Assembly: GCA_038209555.1 (NCBI GenBank)
Contig: JBBQXP010000077.1
Coordinates: 1 to 14,047, forward strand
Direction: 5' to 3'
DNA: 14,047 bases
Source: DASQGA01 sp038209555
Lineage (GTDB): Bacteria; Actinomycetota; Thermoleophilia; Gaiellales; Gaiellaceae
Shown: positions 6,245 to 12,862 of the stretch, piece by piece
Position numbering within the stretch: position 1 is the stretch's first letter
Layout: the number at the start of each line of letters is the position of its first letter
Program-made: the position numbers and the translations under genes
The notes under the pieces: model-generated
Database searches by the model: none
What the model was told of the DNA's origin: nothing
The model's input: only the letters and a program-made list of their open reading frames with translations

Positions 6245-7573
6245 GTGCCCCGCAACACCCCTATCCAACGCGTCTCGCGCTCCGTAACGCTCCTTCGCGC
6301 GTTCCTCATCGTCAGTGCTCTCCTCCTCGCAGCCGGGGGATTTGTCCTCGGCACCGTTCTGACCCACGCACTCAGGGCTCAGGCCCTCGACGACGCCAAG
6401 CGGAGTCTCTCCCAGTACACGAGCGGCGTCTTGGGGAGCAGCCTCGTCTACGGGTCACAGCTAAAGGTCGGTCCGACCGCGACCACCGTGGTTCGCAGGG
6501 ATCTCGCGGAGCGGCCCGACATCCTGAGCGTCAAGGTCTGGCGTAGCGACGGCGTGCTCGCGTGGACAACCCTCGCCCCCGAGCGGATCGGCCGCCGCTT
6601 TCCAGTGAGCGGGGATCTGCGCGAGGTGATCGTGCATGGCAAGCCGGAGGCCAGCCTCGAAGACACGCACGGGGCCGAGGATGCGAGTGAAGCCCTTCTC
6701 GGGGTCGAAAGCGTCATCGAGGTCTACGCGCCAGTCCTTGCCGCAGGCCAGGTCGTCGGCGCCTATGAGATCTACGCCGACGCGACGCCGCTCGAGGCGT
6801 CCATCGCCGGCAGAAAGCAGGTCATCTGGCTCACGACCGCCGGCGTCTTCTTCGCTCTCTGGGGCTTGCTCGTCCTCCTTGTGCGCGGGGCTTCGGACAC
6901 CCTGCGGCGCCAGACGACGACGCTACGCGAGCGCTCGGTTGCCCTCGCGAATGCCTACGAGGCGCTCGAGCGGAACGCGCTCGAGGCGGTGGAGAGCCTG
7001 AACGCGACCGTGGAGGCAAAGGATCCCTATACCGCCGGGCACTCGCTGCGCGTGCAACGGATCGCTCTTGCGATGGGCGATGAGCTGGGTTTCACCCCCA
7101 TCGAGATGGACGCGCTCCGTTTCGGCGCCCTCTTCCACGACATCGGGAAGATCGCCATCCCGGATGGGATCCTGACGAAGCCGGGCCGCCTGACCGCCGA
7201 GGAGTACGAGGAGATCAAGCGCCACTCCGCCGAGGGAGCGCGGATCATCGAGAAGTTCAGCCGCCTCCGCGAAGCGGTTCCGATCGTCCGCCACCACCAC
7301 GAGCGCTGGGACGGAAAAGGCTACCCCGACGGCTTGTCGACGGACGCCATCCCGGTCGCCGCCGCAATCGCAGGGCTCGCCGATGCCTGGGACGCGATGA
7401 CGACCGACCGCCCCTACCAGGAGGCCCTGCCGCTCGATGCTGCGATGAACGAGGTGCGCAACGGCCGCGGCACGCAGTTCATCCCAGTCGTCGTCGATGC
7501 GTTCTTCGCGGTTGCAAACAGACGACCTGAAGAGCTGTGGATCGACGAGGCGCAACCCCTCGCCGCGAGCTAA
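6245..7573 (+). CDS. Membrane sensor HD-GYP cyclic-di-GMP phosphodiesterase
   Basis: HD-GYP enzymes hydrolyse cyclic di-GMP and so lower this second messenger. Length is 442 residues. There is a membrane helix at about 16-39, an extracytoplasmic sensor domain of about 150 residues, a second helix at 192-214, a helical linker, and then the HD-GYP domain. The latter shows YTAGHSLRV, the catalytic HDIGK (His298, Asp299), RHHHERWDG (350-352) and GKGYPDGL with GYP at 359-361, followed by ADAWDAMTTDRPY. No GGDEF or EAL partner domain is present. The start is GTG at 6245, with GGGAGAG 5 nt upstream. The longer frame from 6098 would overlap the rnz coding start and is rejected. It is divergent from rnz and convergent with the LysM gene. 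The signal sensed is unknown. Confidence 0.92.
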   Translation: MPRNTPIQRVSRSVTLLRAFLIVSALLLAAGGFVLGTVLTHALRAQALDDAKRSLSQYTSGVLGSSLVYGSQLKVGPTATTVVRRDLAERPDILSVKVWRSDGVLAWTTLAPERIGRRFPVSGDLREVIVHGKPEASLEDTHGAEDASEALLGVESVIEVYAPVLAAGQVVGAYEIYADATPLEASIAGRKQVIWLTTAGVFFALWGLLVLLVRGASDTLRRQTTTLRERSVALANAYEALERNALEAVESLNATVEAKDPYTAGHSLRVQRIALAMGDELGFTPIEMDALRFGALFHDIGKIAIPDGILTKPGRLTAEEYEEIKRHSAEGARIIEKFSRLREAVPIVRHHHERWDGKGYPDGLSTDAIPVAAAIAGLADAWDAMTTDRPYQEALPLDAAMNEVRNGRGTQFIPVVVDAFFAVANRRPEELWIDEAQPLAAS

Positions 7574-7581
7574 GGCATTGG

Positions 7582-7601
7582 CCCGGAAATCCTAGCCCGG
7601 G
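7582..7601. terminator. Weak hairpin between convergent HD-GYP and LysM genes
   Basis: CCCGG (7582-7586) pairs with CCGGG (7597-7601) around a 10-nt loop in the 18-nt gap between the two stop codons. It could end transcription in both directions, but the stem is short and there is no T-tract. Confidence 0.25.
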
Positions 7602-7846
7602 ATCAGAAGCACCTGGCCGGGCTGCAAGAGCGGGCTCACCAGATCGTTCCTCTCCGTCAGCAGCCAGACGGCTTCTCGCACATCCCCGCCGGTGTACTCG
7701 GCCGCGATTCGCCAGAGCGTGTCCCCCGGCTTCACGACATAGCGCGTCTCGGGGGTCGCTCCACTCGACGGCCGCGCCGCCCCCAGCGCGAGCACGAGAA
7801 GTGTGAGCAGAACGACCCCGGCGAGAATGAGACGCGAGACGAACAT
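7592..7846 (-). CDS. SOS-controlled LysM membrane protein, YneA/ChiZ-like
   Basis: The 84-residue protein has one N-terminal membrane helix (about 5-24) or uncleaved signal, then a LysM domain from about 35 to 83 (YVVKPGDTLWRIAAEY, ending GQVLLIPG). LysM binds peptidoglycan glycan. This layout, plus perfect LexA boxes at its promoter, matches the SOS-induced division inhibitors YneA (Bacillus) and ChiZ/Rv2719c (mycobacteria), which sit next to lexA. No lexA is visible here. The ATG at 7846 is inside LexA box 1, and the message would have almost no leader. Inference: it delays cell division after DNA damage. A plain cell-wall-binding protein is the alternative, but the operator makes the SOS role likely. 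Confidence 0.85.
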   Translation of the reverse strand: MFVSRLILAGVVLLTLLVLALGAARPSSGATPETRYVVKPGDTLWRIAAEYTGGDVREAVWLLTERNDLVSPLLQPGQVLLIPG

Positions 7847-7853
7847 GTGTTCG
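7840..7853. promoter_or_regulatory. LexA/SOS box 1, overlapping the LysM start codon
   Basis: CGAACATGTGTTCG is a perfect match to the Gram-positive/actinobacterial consensus CGAACNNNNGTTCG. The minus-strand ATG (7846-7844) of the LysM gene lies within it. Its centre is 24 bp from the centre of box 2. Confidence 0.9.
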
Positions 7854-7855
7854 CC

Positions 7856-7884
7856 ATGCTAAACGAACGTGTGTTCGCTGTCAA
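7856..7884 (-). promoter_or_regulatory. Sigma-A type promoter of the LysM gene
   Basis: The minus strand has TTGACA (7884-7879), a perfect -35, then 17 nt, then TAGCAT (7861-7856) as -10. The start ATG is 9 nt after the -10, so the transcript has a leader of about 0-3 nt. LexA box 2 fills the spacer and box 1 covers the transcription start, so LexA should block it strongly. The -35 contains the TGA stop of the upstream phosphodiesterase gene. Confidence 0.88.
7864..7877. promoter_or_regulatory. LexA/SOS box 2, between -35 and -10
   Basis: CGAACGTGTGTTCG also matches CGAACNNNNGTTCG perfectly and lies wholly inside the 17-nt promoter spacer. Confidence 0.9.
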
Positions 7885-8354
7885 GACCCGAGGGACACCA
7901 AAGTGGGAACTCCCTCGCGGAGGACGATCATGGTCTTCTCCGGAGCCCGACGCCGTTCGGTCGGGCTCCCGGGATTCAGGATCCACGTCTCATCGACCTT
8001 GCGCACCTCGGGCAGGTGGCTGTGGCCGTACGCGACCGCGTCGCAGTCCGGGAACCAGGTTCGGAGACGGTCCTCCCGGCCCGCATTGGAGCCTGCGTCG
8101 TGGACGATCCCCATGCGGATCCCTTCCGCCTCGATCTCGAGACGCTCAGGCAAGACGCTGCGAAGCGGCGGCTCGTCCATGTTGCCCCTGACGGCGGCTA
8201 CCGGCCCGAGCTCCTCGAGCTCTGTCAGGAACTCTCTCGAGGTCAGGTCTCCGGTGTGCAGGATGAGCGAGGACTCCTGCAAGAGGCGAAGGCAGCCATC
8301 AGGCAGCCCGCGCGCCCCGCGAGGCATGTGCGTGTCTCCGAGCAGCGCGATCAG
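7881..8354 (-). CDS. YfcE/MJ0936-family metallophosphoesterase, probable CTG start
   Basis: This is a small calcineurin-like phosphodiesterase of the YfcE/MJ0936 type. Members hydrolyse phosphodiester bonds in vitro and the natural substrate is usually unknown. Motifs with a CTG start at 8354 (157 residues) are: GDTH with Asp7 and His9, HTGD (Asp36), GNMD (Asn58), IVHD (His85), GHSH (110-113) and NPGS (127-130). All five metal motifs are present only if the start is upstream of the ATG at 8327, because that ATG follows the DTH motif. The frame back to its TGA holds no ATG, GTG or TTG. CTG at 8354 has AGGCGG 7 nt upstream. It follows the first M29 gene across palindrome copy B. Family is secure, start is inferred. 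Confidence 0.83.
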   Translation of the reverse strand: MIALLGDTHMPRGARGLPDGCLRLLQESSLILHTGDLTSREFLTELEELGPVAAVRGNMDEPPLRSVLPERLEIEAEGIRMGIVHDAGSNAGREDRLRTWFPDCDAVAYGHSHLPEVRKVDETWILNPGSPTERRRAPEKTMIVLREGVPTLVSLGS

Positions 8355-8365
8355 CTGAGAACCGC

Positions 8366-8414
8366 CTAGATGGTTGGTCGGTAATTGGCATGCCCGCGTC
8401 GATCAACCATCTAG
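8366..8414. repeat. Palindromic intercistronic element, copy B
   Basis: CTAGATGGTTGGTCG (8366-8380) pairs with CGATCAACCATCTAG (8400-8414): 15 bp with one G-T wobble, around a 19-nt centre holding the palindrome GGCATGCC. On the minus strand the ends GATGGTTGATCGAC and TACCGACCAACCATC match those of copy A, while the centres differ. The TAG stop of the upstream aminopeptidase lies in the first arm. The second arm ends 13 nt before the probable CTG start of the next gene, the same distance as in copy A. Confidence 0.78.
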
Positions 8415-9526
8415 TACGTGCCGGGCAGGAAGCGTCCGTTTCGGTAAACGAGCTCGCCGTCGGCGAAGACCTCGCTCCCGGAGCGGAGATCGCACACGAG
8501 ATCCCAGTGGAGCGCCGACTGGTTTTGCCCACCGCTCTCCGGATAGGCCTTCCCAAGCGCAAGGTGCATCGTCCCGCCGATCTTCTCGTCGAAGAGCGTG
8601 CTCCGCGTGAACTCCTGGATGGCTTCGTTCATCCCGAACGCGAACTCGCCGGCCCGCCGGGCGCCGTCGTCCATAGCGAGCATGGCGTCCAGGAAGTCCT
8701 GACCGCGCGCCGCGTGCGCCTCGACGACCTCCCCACCTTTAAACCTGAGGCGGATGTCCTCGACCATGCGTCCCTGGAAGCTCGCCGGGAACGAGAAGTG
8801 AATCTCGCCCTCCAGACTCGTTTCGACCGGACCGGTGAATACCTCTCCATCGGGGAAGTTCTCCTTCCCGTCGCACGGGATCCACGTCCTGCCTTCCACT
8901 CCCACGGTCAGGTCGGTCCCGTTCGAAACGACTCGAACCTCGCTCTTCGTGTCGAGCCATTCGGCCAGGCGGGTGAGGTCCTCTCCAAAGCGGCGCCATT
9001 CGCCGACCGGATCCTTCTCGTCGAGGCGACCGGCGCCGTAGACGAACTCCTCGTACTGGGCGAGCGACATCTCCGCATCCTGCGCGGCCGAATACGTGGG
9101 AAACAGGGTGATCACCCAGCGGAGCTCGCCCGCCGCGGCACGCTCGAGATAGCGGTCGCGGAGCCGCTCGCGTGCTCGGCCGGCCAGGGCGAGCCGCTCA
9201 GGATCGATCGAGCTCAAGCTTCGCGTGTTGAATTCGGCCTCGAACACCATCCTCACGTCCGCACGCTCGTAGTCCTCCACCCTGGCGGGGTTCACCCACT
9301 CGAGCTGAGCATCGGTGCCATGTGCGAGGAGCGTCTCTGTCAGCCCGTCGACCGCGACCCGCGTCTGCGGGTGAGCACCGGCCTCCAGCACACGCCGTGC
9401 GACCGCCAGCACGAGCGGTGCCGCGAGCGGAGAGCTCTCGATGAGCACCAGTTGGCCCGGCTGAACCTCCGTCGAATAGTCGACGAGGACGCTAGCGAGG
9501 CGTTCGATGCGGGAGTCGGCGCTCAC
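8411..9526 (-). CDS. M29-family metal aminopeptidase, copy 1
   Basis: M29 enzymes (AmpS, PepS, aminopeptidase T) are cytoplasmic, two-metal leucyl-type aminopeptidases that trim peptides from the N-terminus. The protein has 371 residues, close to the family's usual 370-410. It carries ENFPDGEVFTGP (Glu228), GEFAFG (Glu294), DEKIGGTMHLALG (Glu314, His321), KAYPESGG (Tyr328) and ALHWD (His340, Asp342), which hold the expected metal and catalytic residues. The start is GTG at 9526, with AAAGG 7 nt upstream. A second M29 gene lies 46 nt upstream on the same strand and is clearly a paralogue. Its stop codon is in palindrome copy B. With the epimerase and DUF1611 genes nearby, dipeptide breakdown is a reasonable role. 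Confidence 0.94.
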   Translation of the reverse strand: MSADSRIERLASVLVDYSTEVQPGQLVLIESSPLAAPLVLAVARRVLEAGAHPQTRVAVDGLTETLLAHGTDAQLEWVNPARVEDYERADVRMVFEAEFNTRSLSSIDPERLALAGRARERLRDRYLERAAAGELRWVITLFPTYSAAQDAEMSLAQYEEFVYGAGRLDEKDPVGEWRRFGEDLTRLAEWLDTKSEVRVVSNGTDLTVGVEGRTWIPCDGKENFPDGEVFTGPVETSLEGEIHFSFPASFQGRMVEDIRLRFKGGEVVEAHAARGQDFLDAMLAMDDGARRAGEFAFGMNEAIQEFTRSTLFDEKIGGTMHLALGKAYPESGGQNQSALHWDLVCDLRSGSEVFADGELVYRNGRFLPGTY

Positions 9527-9572
9527 AGGCCGACCTTTGGCCCAACCGGAGCGAGGCGGAGGCGAGGGGCGC

Positions 9573-10694
9573 TCACGCGTGGACGACCGGATCGCTCAGG
9601 AACTCCCCGGCTTTCCAGACGAGCTCGCCGTCGGCATAGACCTCGCCCTCCTCACGCAGGTCGCAGATCATGTCCCAGTGAAGGCCGGAAGAGTTCTCTC
9701 CCCCCGCCTGGGCGAACGCCGCCCCGAGCGCGAGATGCATCGTCCCGCCGATTTTCTCATCGAAGAGGATGTTGCGCGTGAAGCGGTCGATTTCGTAGTT
9801 CAACCCGAAGGCGACCTCCCCGAGGACACGGGCTCCGTCGTCCATGTCCAGGAGCGAGCGGAGGTACTCCTCCCCCCGCGCCGCCTCGGCTGAAACGACC
9901 CGGCCGCCCTCGAACCGCAACTGGATGTCCTCGACCTCGCGGCCCTGGAAGATCGCGGGGAACGTGTAGCGGATCTCACCCTCGGTCTCGGTCTCGCGAG
10001 GGCTCGTGAAGACCTCGCCATCGGGCATGTTGTACTTCCCGTCCGCTGCGAGCCACGTCCTTCCGTCAACGCCGAGGCGGAGATCCGTATCCGGACCGAC
10101 GATCCGGAGCTCCCGGACCGACCCGAGCTCCTCGGCGCGCGCGCCCAGGCTCTGAGCCACCTCGCTCCAGTGAGCCGCCGGATTCCCCGCGTCCGTGTGA
10201 CAGGCGGCGAAGACGAACGCCTCGTATTCCTCGAGAGACATGTCTGCGTCCTGGGCATGCGCGAGGGTCGGATGGAGCGTCCCGCACCACCGCATCTCGC
10301 CGCTCGCGATCCGCTCCCAGCGACGGTTCGAAAGCGTCCGGTGCGCGGCAATGTAGCGGCTGTGCTTCCCCGGGTCGACCCGGGTGAGCGAGCGCGTGTT
10401 CGCCTCAGACCAGATCGTGACGAGCGCGTCGATCGACTCGATCTCCAGCGCCTGCACCGGGGAGATGTATGCAAGCTGCTCCTCGGAGCCGGTTTCGAGC
10501 ACGAGCTCGAGCAGCCCGTCGAGGGACAGGTTCGTGTACGGATGGGCCCCGACCGCGAGAGCCGCCCGGTACGTCGCGAGCGCGAGCGGGGCGCCGATCT
10601 CGAGCCCGTCGATCCGGACGACCTGGCCTTCGCTCAGCTCGAGCGAGTAGTTGACGACGAGTTCGCCGAGCCGTTCGACGCGAGGGTCCGTCAC
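9573..10694 (-). CDS. M29-family metal aminopeptidase, copy 2 (Tyr to Phe change)
   Basis: This is a paralogue of the adjacent M29 gene, 373 residues with collinear motifs: MPDGEVFTSP (Glu227), GEVAFG (Glu293), DEKIGGTMHLALG (Glu313, His320) and GLHWD (His339, Asp341). At the place where copy 1 has Tyr in KAYPESGG, this protein has Phe327 in AAFAQAGG. A tyrosine here is regarded as catalytic in M29 enzymes, so activity or specificity may differ. The start is GTG at 10694, chosen because it aligns with the copy 1 N-terminus. The open frame back to 10841 would overlap the DUF1611 gene. No ribosome binding site is seen. TATAAG lies 6 nt upstream, so either coupling to the DUF1611 gene (7-nt gap) or a leaderless internal promoter is possible. 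Confidence 0.92.
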   Translation of the reverse strand: MTDPRVERLGELVVNYSLELSEGQVVRIDGLEIGAPLALATYRAALAVGAHPYTNLSLDGLLELVLETGSEEQLAYISPVQALEIESIDALVTIWSEANTRSLTRVDPGKHSRYIAAHRTLSNRRWERIASGEMRWCGTLHPTLAHAQDADMSLEEYEAFVFAACHTDAGNPAAHWSEVAQSLGARAEELGSVRELRIVGPDTDLRLGVDGRTWLAADGKYNMPDGEVFTSPRETETEGEIRYTFPAIFQGREVEDIQLRFEGGRVVSAEAARGEEYLRSLLDMDDGARVLGEVAFGLNYEIDRFTRNILFDEKIGGTMHLALGAAFAQAGGENSSGLHWDMICDLREEGEVYADGELVWKAGEFLSDPVVHA

Positions 10695-10701
10695 GCGAGT
10701 C

Positions 10702-11742
10702 TTATACCGGAGCGCGCAGAGAGCCGGCCGGAAGCGCGCCGAGGACAGCGTCGACGAGAACTCCGGCGCCGAAGCGCACCGGGTCGTCTGCCGGCAGACC
10801 CGTTTCGGCCGCAGCAGCCGCGATCGCCGCGCGAGCGGCATCCTCGTCGAGCGTCCTGGTGTTCAGCGCGACGGCGGCGACGCGAGCCTGCCGGGCGGGG
10901 AGCGATATCTGCTCGTGGAGCTCGACGAGCTCGCGAAGCGGCAGAATCGGATGTCCCGGGCACCCTTCGATCTCGGTCGCACCCGCCTGGTGGCAGAGCA
11001 CGAGAACGTGCGGGGCGCTTCCGTGTAGGAGCCCGAGCGTGACGCCCGAGTACTGCGGATGAATGAGCGAGCCCTGTCCCTCCACCCAGAGGAGGTCCCC
11101 GCGGGTCGCCCCCTCGACGACGAGCCGCTCTGCCGCACCCGCCACGAAGTCGGCGACGACAGCGTCAACCGAGATTCCCCATCCGGCGATCGCGATCCCG
11201 GTCTGGCCCGTGGGCACGAAGAGGGACCTGATGCCCCGCTCGCGTGCTGCGCGGTCGAGCTCGAGCGAGACCGTCATCTTGCCGATCGCGCAGTCGGAGC
11301 CGACGGTCAGGATGACCGCTGCCTCCTGCTCGAGGTTCGCCCCTGACGGGACGCTCAGATCGGCGGGCGGCCGCCGGAGGTCTCGGAGCTCGACCCCGTG
11401 CTCTGCGGCGAGGGCGACCAGCTCCGGATCCTCGTCGAGGAACACGTGCATTCCCGACTCCATGTCGAGTCCGGCCGCAACTGCCTCTCGGAGGATCGTC
11501 TGCCAAACCTCGGGCAGCCGTCCCCCGGAGGTGGCGACACCCACGAGCGCGGTGTCAGGTCGGTAGGCAAGCCCCTCCCCGACAGTTCCGACGACGGGGA
11601 GACCGTGCAGCGTCTCCCCGGCGTGCTCCGAGTCGAGAAGCGCCACCACCTCGTCCGAGCCGTAGTTCAACACTCCACGCATGGTCTTCCCATGGTGGGC
11701 GTCGGTGACGTACCCCTCGGCCAGGATCAGATATCGCTTCAC
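10702..11742 (-). CDS. DUF1611 protein, DgcN-like (D-glutamate N-acetyltransferase family)
   Basis: DUF1611 proteins have an N-terminal Rossmann-like domain and a C-terminal P-loop domain. One member, DgcN, N-acetylates D-glutamate in a D-Glu catabolic route with the enolase-superfamily partner DgcA. Here 346 residues show MKRYLILAEG at the start, GSDCAIGKMT at 148-157 as the P-loop-like motif, then FVPTGQTGI and the family signature EGQGSLIHP. The start is GTG at 11742. It overlaps the epimerase stop by 4 nt (GTGA), so the two are translationally coupled, which matches the dgcN/dgcA pairing known elsewhere. The frame extends to 11931 but that part overlaps the epimerase. The family is secure. 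The acetyltransferase activity is inferred from the family and from the neighbour. Confidence 0.86.
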   Translation of the reverse strand: MKRYLILAEGYVTDAHHGKTMRGVLNYGSDEVVALLDSEHAGETLHGLPVVGTVGEGLAYRPDTALVGVATSGGRLPEVWQTILREAVAAGLDMESGMHVFLDEDPELVALAAEHGVELRDLRRPPADLSVPSGANLEQEAAVILTVGSDCAIGKMTVSLELDRAARERGIRSLFVPTGQTGIAIAGWGISVDAVVADFVAGAAERLVVEGATRGDLLWVEGQGSLIHPQYSGVTLGLLHGSAPHVLVLCHQAGATEIEGCPGHPILPLRELVELHEQISLPARQARVAAVALNTRTLDEDAARAAIAAAAAETGLPADDPVRFGAGVLVDAVLGALPAGSLRAPV

Positions 11743-12764
11743 TCCCGTTCCCGGACTGCCTCGCGCACCCCGAGGCCGGGCTCCTCGGGCGGAACCTGGA
11801 TACCGTTCTCGAAGATGACGCCGGGCCACGGATCCTCTGCAAGCAGGAGGTTGCCATCGAGGTCGACGTGATCGCAGAGACTCGCGATCTGACACCCGGC
11901 CGAAATGCCGAGGCCGGTCTCGATCATGCAACCGAGCATGACTCCGAGGCTCAGCGCGCGGGCGGCGACGGCCATCTTATGGGCCTCTCGGATGCCTCCG
12001 CTCTTGGCCAGCTTGATGTTGATGCCGTGGGCGCGCTCCGCGCACGGGGCCACATCGGCGAGGGTATGACAGTCCTCGTCTACGTAGACCGGGAGCACGG
12101 CTTCCTGCTTCAACCGGGGCCCGGCGGGGTCGCCCGCCGGAAGCGGCTGCTCGACGTACTCGACCCGGAGGTCGGCTAGCGCCCGGATGCTCTCGATTGC
12201 CTCATCGACTTCCCAGTACTCGTTGACGTCCACCATGAGCGGCAGGCTGGTGACGCCCCGAACTGCCCGGACCCGCTCTACGTCGAGCCCGTCGCGTCCG
12301 CCGAGCTTCAGCTTCAGCCGCCGGAATCGCGGATCGACCTTCTCGGCGCGTCGGGCCATGTCGTCCGGATCGCCGAGCCAGATCGTCCAGGAGGTGGGCG
12401 GCCCAATCTGGCGGAGCCCCAGCAGTCGCCAGACCGGGATGCCGGTCAGCTTCCCGCAGAGGTCGTGAAGCGCTGCATCGACGGCCGACTTCGCCGCCAT
12501 CTCTCCGGGCCGCTCTGCCAGCCGCTCGCCGATCTCCTCGAGGGCGAAGGGGTTCTCCCCGAGCAGGTCGCCGGCCTCGTCCAGAAACGCCGAAGCCGAT
12601 TCGATCGACTCCCCATAGTGCGCCTGCGGAGCCGCTTCGCCATAGCCGATCGTGCCCTGGTGGCGAAGCTCGATCCAGATGAGCATCTCCTCGACGCTTG
12701 TCTCGCGTGAGATCGTGAAGGGCTGCTCCAACGCCAGGGTGACGGAACGATGGACGAGCTCCAC
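11739..12764 (-). CDS. Enolase-superfamily epimerase (L-Ala-D/L-Glu dipeptide epimerase or DgcA-like)
   Basis: This enzyme of 341 residues inverts the alpha carbon of an acidic residue. It has the muconate-lactonizing-subgroup capping domain, then the barrel with KLKLGG (Lys151, Lys153), VDVNEYW (Asp179), VEQPL (Glu205), VDEDC (Asp229) and INIKLAKSGG (Lys251). A late Asp-X-Asp (301-303, HVDLDG) is the motif dipeptide epimerases use to hold the substrate amino group. That favours L-Ala-D/L-Glu epimerization in murein peptide use. Pairing with a DUF1611 gene suggests instead N-acetyl-D-Glu as in DgcA. Both convert D-Glu to L-Glu chemistry. The start is GTG at 12764, with a -10 box 7 nt upstream and no ribosome binding site, so it is probably leaderless. 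It is divergent from tRNA-Arg. Confidence 0.9.
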   Translation of the reverse strand: MELVHRSVTLALEQPFTISRETSVEEMLIWIELRHQGTIGYGEAAPQAHYGESIESASAFLDEAGDLLGENPFALEEIGERLAERPGEMAAKSAVDAALHDLCGKLTGIPVWRLLGLRQIGPPTSWTIWLGDPDDMARRAEKVDPRFRRLKLKLGGRDGLDVERVRAVRGVTSLPLMVDVNEYWEVDEAIESIRALADLRVEYVEQPLPAGDPAGPRLKQEAVLPVYVDEDCHTLADVAPCAERAHGINIKLAKSGGIREAHKMAVAARALSLGVMLGCMIETGLGISAGCQIASLCDHVDLDGNLLLAEDPWPGVIFENGIQVPPEEPGLGVREAVRERE

Positions 12765-12770
12765 GGCGGG

Positions 12771-12777
12771 TAGACTA
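12771..12777. promoter_or_regulatory. Shared -10 box for divergent epimerase and tRNA-Arg
   Basis: TAGACTA reads TAGACT on the plus strand (12771-12776), 10 nt before the mature tRNA, and TAGTCT on the minus strand (12777-12772), 7 nt before the epimerase GTG. Both fit TANNNT. Only 22 bp separate the two genes, so each -35 region would lie inside the other gene. No strong -35 match is seen on either side. Confidence 0.5.
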
Positions 12778-12786
12778 AGCCCTCCC

Positions 12787-12859
12787 GCGCCTGTAGCTCA
12801 GGGGATAGAGCGTGCGCCTCCGGAGCGCAAGGTCGCAGGTTCGATTCCTGCCAGGCGCA
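12787..12859 (+). tRNA. tRNA-Arg, anticodon CCG
   Basis: It folds as a full cloverleaf. The acceptor stem GCGCCTG (12787-12793) pairs with CAGGCGC (12852-12858), with discriminator A12859. The D stem is GCTC/GAGC. The anticodon stem TGCGC/GCGCA encloses CTCCGGA with CCG at 12820-12822. The T stem GCAGG/CCTGC encloses TTCGATT. CCG reads the arginine codon CGG. CCA is not encoded, so 3' maturation needs RNase Z type cutting and CCA addition. Confidence 0.97.
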
Positions 12860-12862
12860 CTC

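Noticed and set aside
8390..9781. Long plus-strand open frame of 463 codons
   Set aside because: It is antisense to the first M29 aminopeptidase and crosses the gene boundary. The minus strand explains the region.
11743..11931. Extended N-terminus for the DUF1611 protein
   Set aside because: It lies within the epimerase gene in another frame. GTG at 11742 gives the normal start with a GTGA overlap.
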